Positions 57,476 through 64,000 of a DNA stretch of 64,000 bases are shown here, in pieces (the first letter of the stretch is position 1; every line of letters begins with the position of its first letter). The DNA is taken from assembly GCA_016718345.1 (NCBI GenBank), contig JADKDN010000006.1, positions 62,001-126,000 on the forward strand. Direction: 5' to 3'. The DNA comes from Flavobacterium sp. (GTDB taxonomy: Bacteria > Bacteroidota > Bacteroidia > Flavobacteriales > Flavobacteriaceae). The position numbers were made by a program, and so were the translations under genes. Below the pieces are notes generated by a model. That model saw only the letters and a program-made list of their open reading frames with translations. It ran no database searches and had not been told where the DNA came from.

Positions 57476-57480
57476 AAACA

Positions 57481-57513
57481 AACCCTATCAGGGTTTTGAA
57501 CCCTGATAGGGTT
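57481..57513. repeat. nested palindrome between argE and argH
   Basis: AACCCTATCAGGGTT, TTG, AACCCTGATAGGGTT: a perfect 15-bp inverted repeat whose arms are themselves mini-palindromes (CCCT-ATC-AGGG). It lies within the operon, so it may tune read-through or mRNA stability. Similar elements are at 58809 and 61950. Confidence 0.85.
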
Positions 57514-57526
57514 AAATAAATAGAAT

Positions 57527-58807
57527 ATGAAACTTTGGGAAAAAGGAATACCAACGGATAAGCAAATAGAACAATTTACTGTTGGAAACGACCGTGAACT
57601 CGATTTAGTTCTAGCAAAATATGATGCTTTAGGTTCTATAGCTCATGCAAAAATGCTCGGACAAATTGGACTTTTGACTGATTCTGAAACGGTTTCATTA
57701 GTTCAGGCATTAGAAGAAATTATAAAAGATATCGAAAACGGAAACTTCGAAATTGAAGACAGCTTTGAAGATGTTCATTCCAAAATTGAATACCTACTCA
57801 CGATAAAATTAGGGGATGCTGGGAAGAAAATTCACACTGCCCGTTCCCGAAACGATCAAGTTTTGGTTGATGTGAATCTGTATCTAAAAGACGTGGTAAC
57901 TGAATTCAAATCTCAAGTCAAAATCTTGTTTGATCTGTTGATGGAATCAGCCGAAAAACACCAAAATGTATTGTTGCCGGGCTATACTCATTTGCAAATA
58001 GCAATGCCATCTTCATTCGGAATGTGGTTCTCAGCTTATGCAGAAACTTTGATTGACGACATCACCATGCTGAATGCAGCTTTGAAAATTGTAGACCAAA
58101 ATCCATTGGGTTCTGCAGCGGGTTATGGTAGCTCCTTCCCTATCAACAGAACGTTTACAACAAAGGAATTGGGGTTTGAAACCTTAAAATTCAATTCAGT
58201 TGCCGCACAAATGAGTCGTGGAAAATCTGAAAAAACCGTAGCTTTTGCTATGAGTAGTATTGCCACTACCCTATCTAAATTTTCAATGGATGTATGCCTG
58301 TATATGAGTCAGAATTTTGATTTCATAAGCCTACCTTCACACCTTACAACGGGTTCGAGCATTATGCCTCATAAGAAAAACCCTGATGTGTTTGAATTGA
58401 TTCGTGGAAAATGCAACAAAATTCAAGCCTTACCTTATGAAATTACGTTAATTACGAATAATCTACCAAGTGGGTATCACAGAGATTTTCAATTGCTAAA
58501 AGAAGGATTGTTTCCCGCTATTCAAAACCTCAAAGCCTGTTTGGACATCGCTATTTTTGCGATTAAAGACATTAAAGTAAAAGACAATATTCTCGCCGAT
58601 AAAAAATACGATTATCTATTTACCGTAGATACTTTAAATGAAATGGTGGTTGCAGGAATCCCTTTCAGAGATGCTTATAAAGCGGTTGCAGAACAATTAG
58701 AAAATGGCACTTTTGTATCTCCAAAAGAAACCAAACATACTCATGAGGGAAGTATTAATAACTTGTGTTTGGAAGATATAAAGGATAAAATGACGCGTTC
58801 GTTTTAA
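57527..58807 (+). CDS. argH: argininosuccinate lyase
   Basis: 426 residues, intact. It splits argininosuccinate into arginine and fumarate, the last step of the pathway. The fumarase/aspartase superfamily motifs are present: DVHSKIEYLLTIKLGDAGKK in part, HTARSRNDQVLVD, PGYTHLQIAMPSSFG, GSAAGYGSSFPINR, and the signature GSSIMPHKKNPD with the catalytic loop Ser. The C-terminal part (TVDTLNEMVVAGIPFRDAYK) is complete. It is the last gene of the cluster and is followed by another nested palindrome. Confidence 0.96.
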   Translation: MKLWEKGIPTDKQIEQFTVGNDRELDLVLAKYDALGSIAHAKMLGQIGLLTDSETVSLVQALEEIIKDIENGNFEIEDSFEDVHSKIEYLLTIKLGDAGKKIHTARSRNDQVLVDVNLYLKDVVTEFKSQVKILFDLLMESAEKHQNVLLPGYTHLQIAMPSSFGMWFSAYAETLIDDITMLNAALKIVDQNPLGSAAGYGSSFPINRTFTTKELGFETLKFNSVAAQMSRGKSEKTVAFAMSSIATTLSKFSMDVCLYMSQNFDFISLPSHLTTGSSIMPHKKNPDVFELIRGKCNKIQALPYEITLITNNLPSGYHRDFQLLKEGLFPAIQNLKACLDIAIFAIKDIKVKDNILADKKYDYLFTVDTLNEMVVAGIPFRDAYKAVAEQLENGTFVSPKETKHTHEGSINNLCLEDIKDKMTRSF

Positions 58808-58808
58808 T

Positions 58809-58843
58809 AATCTTTGTCAAAGTTCAAAACTTTGACAAAGATT
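58809..58843. repeat. nested palindrome after argH
   Basis: AATCTTTGTCAAAGTT, CAA, AACTTTGACAAAGATT: a perfect 16-bp inverted repeat, with each arm again a mini-palindrome (CTTT-GTC-AAAG). It sits between the convergent argH and YtxJ-like genes and could act as a terminator for both. Confidence 0.85.
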
Positions 58844-58846
58844 TAT

Positions 58847-59236
58847 TTAAATTTTCCCTTTCAATTCAACCGCATCAATAGCACTATGTGAAGCGTTATA
58901 AAAAGCTTTCCCTTCTTTGATTAATATCAATTGCGGCGATTGATGTTGTACTTGAAAACGGTTGGCTATTTCATTAGAAATGTTGCGATACTCCAATAAA
59001 TCAAGAAAATAAGCATCTACAGTATCAGCTAAATCAAATTCATTTTCAAACTGTTTTAGCGCCATTCTACTAACACTACAACGGGTACTATGTTTAAATA
59101 TAAGTACAGGTTTTACCTCTGAAAGCATCATAATCTCATTCAACTGACCAAGATTGGTTAATGGAATCCAATTGATACTACTTTCTATCTTTTGTGTTTC
59201 TTCTGAATTTCCAAATAGGGAATTGAATATACTCAT
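58847..59236 (-). CDS. ytxJ: YtxJ-like monothiol thioredoxin-fold protein
   Basis: 129 residues with a thioredoxin-like fold of the YtxJ (DUF2847) family, linked to the bacillithiol system. The active site is VLIFKHSTRCSVSRMALKQF: a single Cys in TRCSVS replaces the usual CxxC, as in monothiol bacilliredoxin-like proteins. FQVQHQSPQLILIKEGKAF has the cis-Pro loop (SPQ). Bacteroidota of this group are known to make bacillithiol, but no bsh gene is in the window. It has a separate promoter region, divergent from clpB. Confidence 0.88.
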   Translation of the reverse strand: MSIFNSLFGNSEETQKIESSINWIPLTNLGQLNEIMMLSEVKPVLIFKHSTRCSVSRMALKQFENEFDLADTVDAYFLDLLEYRNISNEIANRFQVQHQSPQLILIKEGKAFYNASHSAIDAVELKGKI

Positions 59237-59389
59237 TCTGTCTTAATTTATGTCTTTTTGTCTTTATAAACTAATGAAAATCATTGCATAAACGTCAAAA
59301 TGTCCGTAAATTTATAGTGGAATAGCATTTGACGATTCTATTGCAAAGTTAAGTATTAAACAGTATAAAAACATATAAAACCTTTAATC

Positions 59390-61935
59390 ATGAACATTAA
59401 TAAATTTACCATTAAATCGCAGGAAGCCATTCAGCTTTCGCAACAATTGGTTCAGAGTTTGGGTCAACAGCAAATTGAAAACGAACACATTTTCAAAGCT
59501 ATTTTTGAAGTAGATGAAAATGTGGCACCCTTTATTTTGAAAAAACTAAACGTCAATGTGCCTTTGTTTCTTCAAATATTAGATAGCACCATTCAAAGTT
59601 TCCCAAAAGTATCTGGTGGTGAAATTCAGCTTTCTAGAACCGCAAACACAACCCTGAACGAAGCGGAAATTATCGCCAAAAAAATGAACGATGAATTCGT
59701 TTCCATAGAACATTTAATCCTAGCCATCTTTAATTCCAAAAGTAAAGTTGCCCAAATCCTAAAAGACCAAGGCGTTACCGAAAAAGGACTTAAATCGGCT
59801 ATTGACGAACTCCGAAAAGGAGAAAGAGTGACCTCAGCATCTGCTGAAGAAACCTATAATTCGTTGAACAAATACGCCAAAAACCTTAACGAATTAGCAC
59901 AAACAGGAAAGTTAGATCCCGTTATTGGTCGTGATGAAGAAATTCGTAGAGTATTGCAAATTCTAACCCGAAGAACCAAAAACAACCCAATGTTAGTAGG
60001 TGAACCTGGTGTTGGTAAAACTGCCATCGCAGAGGGACTAGCCCATCGTATTGTTGATGGTGACGTACCTGAAAATCTGAAAGATAAAATCGTTTTTTCT
60101 TTAGATATGGGTGCACTGATAGCGGGTGCCAAATACAAAGGAGAGTTTGAAGAAAGACTAAAATCAGTCGTGAAAGAAGTTACTGCAGCCGAAGGAGATA
60201 TCGTGTTATTCATTGATGAAATTCATACACTTGTAGGCGCAGGTGGTGGTGAAGGCGCTATGGATGCCGCTAATATTCTGAAACCGGCTTTGGCTCGTGG
60301 TGAGTTGAGAGCTATTGGAGCAACGACTCTCGACGAGTACCAAAAGTATTTCGAAAAAGACAAAGCACTGGAAAGACGTTTTCAAAAAGTAATGGTGGAA
60401 GAACCCGATACTGAAAGTGCAATTTCTATTTTGAGAGGAATTAAAGAAAAATACGAAACCCACCATAAAGTACAGATAAAAGACGAAGCCATTATTGCCG
60501 CTGTTGAATTATCACAACGCTACATCACCAATCGGTTTCTTCCTGATAAAGCCATTGACTTAATGGATGAGGCTGCTTCTAAATTACGAATGGAAATCAA
60601 CTCCAAACCTGAAGAATTAGATGTTCTAGATCGAAAAATCATGCAATTAGAAATCGAGATCGAAGCGATTAAAAGAGAAAAAGACGAAAGCAAACTTAAA
60701 GTCTTAGGTATGGATTTGGCCAATCTCAAAGAAGAGCGCAACGAAATCTTCGCCAAATGGAAATCTGAAAAAGACGTGGTGGACAACATCCAAATTGCTA
60801 CGGTAAAGTAGCTGAAATTCGCTATGGAAAAATTAAAGAAGCGCAGGAGCGTTTGGATATTTTAACCAAACAATTACAAGAAAATCAATCCGGAACCTCC
60901 TTGATAAAAGAAGAAGTAACTCGAGAAGATATTGCAGAAGTGGTAGCCAAATGGACTGGAATTCCAGTAATGAAAATGCTTCAAGGAGAAAGAGAAAAAC
61001 TTTTGAGACTTGAAGACGAATTGCACAAACGTGTAGTAGGTCAAGAAGAGGCTATAGAAGCTGTAAGTGATGCTGTGCGAAGAAGTCGTGCTGGTTTACA
61101 GGACATGAAAAAACCGGTGGGAACCTTTCTTTTCCTAGGAACTACTGGTGTGGGTAAAACGGAATTGGCAAAAGCACTAGCAGAATATTTATTCGACGAT
61201 GAAAATGCCATGACGCGAATTGATATGAGCGAGTATCAAGAACGCCATAGTGTGAGCCGATTGGTAGGAGCGCCCCCGGGATATGTGGGTTATGATGAAG
61301 GAGGACAATTAACAGAAGCTGTTCGTAGAAAACCCTACTCAGTAATTCTATTGGATGAGATTGAGAAAGCCCATCCCGACACCTTCAATATACTTTTACA
61401 AGTTTTGGACGAAGGACGTTTGACAGACAACAAGGGACGATTGGCCGATTTCAAAAACACCATCATCATCATGACGTCCAATATGGGAAGCCAAATCATT
61501 CAAGAGAAATTTGAGAATCTCAAAGGAGGAATTGAAGCCGCTACCGAAGCTGCCAAAGTAGAAGTTTTAGGATTATTGAAACAAACGGTTCGTCCCGAAT
61601 TCATTAATCGTATTGATGAAATCGTGATGTTTACCCCTTTGACTACTGCTAATATTGCTCAAATTGTTGGCTTACAATTAAAATCGGTGACTAAAATGCT
61701 GGCTCAACAGGGCATTACCATGGATGCAACACCAGAAGCTATCCAATATTTATCTGAGAAAGGGTACGATCCACAATTTGGTGCTAGACCTGTAAAACGT
61801 GTCATTCAGAGAGACGTTCTCAATGAACTATCCAAAGAAATCTTGTCTGGTAAAATCACTACCGACAGTATCGTATTGATAGATGCTTTTGATGGAAAAT
61901 TGGTATTTAGAAATCAAGGGGAGTTGGTTCATTAA
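59390..61935 (+). pseudogene. clpB: ClpB disaggregase, frameshifted with a short internal gap
   Basis: An AAA+ hexameric disaggregase working with DnaK. The first ORF has the N domain ([15 protein letters not shown]), NBD1 with Walker [16 protein letters not shown] and Walker [14 protein letters not shown], and most of the coiled M-domain. The second ORF has NBD2 with Walker [16 protein letters not shown] and Walker [14 protein letters not shown], ending at 61935. At about 60800 the sequence passes from VVDNIQ to [16 protein letters not shown] in another frame; about 20 residues of the M-domain usually found there are missing. Restored length is near 866. Both nucleotide-binding sites are otherwise perfect. 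Confidence 0.94.
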
Positions 61936-61949
61936 TTAATTCTTAGTAT

Positions 61950-61983
61950 CAACCCTTTCAGAGTTATAACTCTGAAAGGGTTG
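61950..61983. repeat. palindrome after clpB
   Basis: CAACCCTTTCAGAGTT and AACTCTGAAAGGGTTG pair over 16 bp with a two-base loop. It resembles the elements at 57481 and 58809 in size, position after a stop codon and AGTT/AACT centre. Confidence 0.8.
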
Positions 61984-61992
61984 GCATATAAC

Positions 61993-62018
61993 ACCAGTCG
62001 AGAGACTGGTTTTTTTTT
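61993..62018 (+). terminator. clpB intrinsic terminator
   Basis: ACCAGTC, GAGA tetraloop, GACTGGT, then nine T. It lies just after the palindrome at 61950. The rest of the gap to the next gene (62019-62276) is A/T-rich and I see no further gene or clear signal in it. Confidence 0.9.
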
Positions 62019-62276
62019 AAAACAATATTAACGAGATTCTGTTTCCAATAGAAGAATTTTTATATTTAAGAAAATAAATACTTCATTTAAAACCATAAAA
62101 TTGAATTAAAATTTTTATTTTTAAAGTTTATTTTAATTACAAAAAACGTCTTTTATTGGTAGTAAATTTTTGGGAAACATTGGTATAGATAAGTATAATT
62201 AACCAAATGAAAACCTTTGATTATGCCAAAAACTGAGAAATACTAAAAAACCAAACGAGTAGAGAAACTAAAATTG

Positions 62277-63287
62277 ATGAAAATGAGACGAATAACAATT
62301 TTACTAATTATGTGTTTAACCTTACTAAACACAAATGCACAAAAAATTGAACTGCTAAAAGGCAAATGGAAGTATAAAGATATTGCAGACAAGGAGAAAT
62401 TGGATTCGACTATTTTAAAGCAAACAAAATTGCTATTTTCTAGAATGGAAATGGAGTTTTCTCAAGATGGAAAATATTCATGTAACCCACTTGGCGACAA
62501 TCCACATAGTATATTTAGTGGTACTTGGACATTAAATAATGAACAAACCAAAGTATCTGTAACCATGAGTAAGCCATCCTCTCCAGAAAACAAAAAGACA
62601 TCTGAATGGGAAATAAAAGGGCTAAACGTAAAAGAATTAAAATTAAATATGGGTAAGGTTGTAATCGTGTTTAGCAGACCTCCATTACCAATCCCAAATA
62701 TTCCCAAAAAAGAGGAAGAGAAAAAAAATGTTGAAAAACCTATTATTGCTAGTGCAAATGCTACAATCAATAAACCAGCAGTTAGCCAACCTGTAACGAT
62801 TCCAGATCCTACAATATTTGTTAAAAAGGTTAACGACTATATTGTATTTAAAGAAGGCGCTGGATTTGGTTTAAAAGACACTAACAACGCCATAGTATTT
62901 CCTGCGGTATTAGCGTTGATCGATAGCGGTCCAATGAAGGATAGTTTTCAAGTTGCTATTGATGGTTACTACATCGAAGAAGCTTATTTTGGTGGTGGTG
63001 GTTTTATGGGCGATATGGTTTGTGATGTTTGCCATGGTTCTGGATTTGTAGATAAAGATTATCACCTTTCAAAAGAAACAAAAAAAACTGTACATAAAAG
63101 CTATCTTGGTGGAGGGGTTTGGGAACAAGTTACAGTAACTACCGTTACCCCTCCAAAAACAGTAAGAGTAGATGCTTTATGTAGCCGATGCAGAGGGATG
63201 GGTAAATTAAGAGGAGGCATTAATTATCAAGAAGGAAAGGTGAAAGTTTGGAATTGGCAAGAAGAGTTAGAAAAGTCTCGAAATTGA
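62277..63287 (+). CDS. exported lipocalin-like / WG-repeat protein with two CxxCxGxG zinc knuckles
   Basis: About 336 residues from ATG 62277 (a TTG lies one codon upstream and another ATG two codons downstream). A signal peptide (RITILLIMCLTLLNTNAQ) precedes a lipocalin-like domain (LLKGKWKYKDIAD, SQDGKYSC, GTWTLNNEQTKVSV). A Lys/Glu/Pro linker, a WG-repeat-like unit (GFGLKDTNNAIVFPAV near residue 198) and two DnaJ-type zinc motifs follow: C250-x2-C253-HGSG and C303-x2-C306-RGMG. The DnaJ-like zinc knuckles in an apparently exported protein are unusual. No J domain is present. Function unknown. Confidence 0.8.
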   Translation: MKMRRITILLIMCLTLLNTNAQKIELLKGKWKYKDIADKEKLDSTILKQTKLLFSRMEMEFSQDGKYSCNPLGDNPHSIFSGTWTLNNEQTKVSVTMSKPSSPENKKTSEWEIKGLNVKELKLNMGKVVIVFSRPPLPIPNIPKKEEEKKNVEKPIIASANATINKPAVSQPVTIPDPTIFVKKVNDYIVFKEGAGFGLKDTNNAIVFPAVLALIDSGPMKDSFQVAIDGYYIEEAYFGGGGFMGDMVCDVCHGSGFVDKDYHLSKETKKTVHKSYLGGGVWEQVTVTTVTPPKTVRVDALCSRCRGMGKLRGGINYQEGKVKVWNWQEELEKSRN

Positions 63288-63354
63288 CCAGCCAATAAGT
63301 TTTTATAAAGAAACTATTATACCAATTGTAAAAATAAAATAGCTTGATTTTTTG

Positions 63355-63413
63355 AATCATTAAGAAAGTTAAGTTTATTTTAATCTTTTTCAAACTTAAC
63401 TTTCTTAATGATT
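63355..63413. repeat. 22-bp perfect inverted repeat
   Basis: Arms at 63355-63376 and 63392-63413 are exact reverse complements over 22 bp (AATCATTAAGAAAGTTAAG... and its mirror), around a 15-base T-rich loop. It lies about 70 bp after the zinc-knuckle gene stop and 118 bp before the DUF808 gene. It could be a strong terminator or a small mobile hairpin element. Confidence 0.85.
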
Positions 63414-63531
63414 TAATACTATTTACTGTTTCCTTAGTTGATAAAATACCTTGTAAGCACTATTCATTTCAACAAAAAATAGTAGTTTCGCAACTTGTAA
63501 ATTAAGTCAGACAACTAAATTTTAAAATACA

Positions 63532-64000
63532 ATGGCCTCAGGATTTTTCGTACTCTTAGATGATATCGCAGCGATTATGGATGATGTAGCTGCCATGAGT
63601 AAAATTGCAACCAAAAAAACCGCTGGAATACTCGGAGACGACTTGGCTGTTAATGCTGAAAAAGCCTCTGGATTTGTTTCCTCTCGAGAACTTCCTGTGC
63701 TTTGGGCGATTGGCAAAGGTTCGCTAGTCAATAAAGTAATTATTCTACCCATAGCCTTCTTATTGAGTGCTTTTTACCAGCAGCTATTATTGTTATTTTG
63801 GTACTTGGTGGATTGTATTTGGCTTATGAAGGCGCTGAAAAAATATACGAATATTTCTTTCCTCACGAACATGTAAAACCTGATTAATCTAAAACCAATG
63901 ACCGAAGAAGAAATACTGACCCTTGAAAAAGATAAAATAAAATCTGCCATTGTAACCGATTTCATTCTCTCTGTCGAGATAGTCATTATTGCACTAGGAA
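63532..64000 (+). pseudogene. DUF808 (YedI-like) membrane protein, frameshifted and cut by the window end
   Basis: It starts MASGFFVLLDDIAAIMDDVAAM, the exact family opening, with TKKTAGILGDDLAVNAEKASGF and SRELPVLWAIGKGSLVNKVII in pieces. A T is missing near 63773 (GCTTTTTACC); restoring it gives SAFLPAAIIVILVLGGLYLAYEG in pieces, then KIYEYFFPHEH. A second disturbance near 63885-63900 (TAA in place of a sense codon, then a +1 shift) leads to MTEEEILTLEKDKIKSAIV and FILSVEIVIIALG at the window edge. An inner-membrane protein of unknown function. The rest lies outside the window. Confidence 0.85.

Noticed and set aside
59854..60789. Long minus-strand open frames under clpB
   Set aside because: They mirror a strongly conserved coding sequence on the other strand, have no promoter or family resemblance and are frame shadows.
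1..64000. CRISPR arrays, rRNA or tRNA genes
   Set aside because: I saw no regularly spaced direct repeats and no stretch with the conserved GTTCRANNC or rRNA landmarks. A covariance-model search would be decisive.

Overview
The window looks like a chromosomal segment of a Flavobacterium-like member of the Bacteroidota. The pointers are low G+C content, promoters of the TTTG-N19-TAnnTTTG type, almost no Shine-Dalgarno sequences, a type IX secretion C-terminal sorting domain, a type II IlvE, the order ferredoxin / acyl-CoA reductase / serC / serA / DUF937, and a compact arginine-proline cluster of the Bacteroidota kind. I saw no rRNA, tRNA or CRISPR array.

Layout. 0-5 kb: a bicarbonate module (SbtA-like permease, beta-carbonic anhydrase, SulP transporter with STAS domain) followed by OxyR. 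5-9 kb: two small paralogues, a tRNA-modifying MnmD-like methyltransferase, ilvE, a MazG-like pyrophosphatase and small hypotheticals. 9-15.7 kb: a secreted M49 peptidase, an SRPBCC protein, an ECF sigma / membrane protein / periplasmic protein operon, the remains of a second carbonic anhydrase, and a secreted low-complexity protein. 15.7-27.6 kb: Kup, an RsmB-like methyltransferase, parC and parE with a decayed GxxExxY cassette between them, a FIST protein with a hybrid histidine kinase, and ychF. 27.7-36 kb: ferredoxin, acyl-CoA reductase, a broken T9SS protein, serC-serA and small envelope proteins. 36-48 kb: folE-msrA, a LolD-like ATPase, a MacB-like tripartite exporter, miaE, glyA and fahA. 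48-58.8 kb: the GNAT-argG-argC-argD-proA-proB-[GxxExxY]-argF'-argB-argE-argH cluster. 58.8-64 kb: YtxJ-like protein, clpB, a zinc-knuckle protein and a DUF808 protein that runs off the end.

The most striking property is how many conserved genes are broken. About seventeen genes carry one or more frame breaks, most of them single-base length changes in short A or T runs. Four conserved proteins also lack internal blocks: ParE loses the TOPRIM EGDSASG region in frame, the hybrid kinase loses its ATPase domain, and ProA and ClpB lose shorter stretches. Since parC, parE and glyA are normally essential, sequence or assembly error is the simplest reading, but some cases (carbonic anhydrase remnant, GxxExxY remnant, T9SS gene) look like true decay.

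The best candidate for an under-described system is the GxxExxY cassette. There are two independent copies, one intact inside the arg operon and one decayed exactly between parE and parC. Each has a PD-(D/E)XK-like ORF bounded by its own inverted repeats and no transposase.
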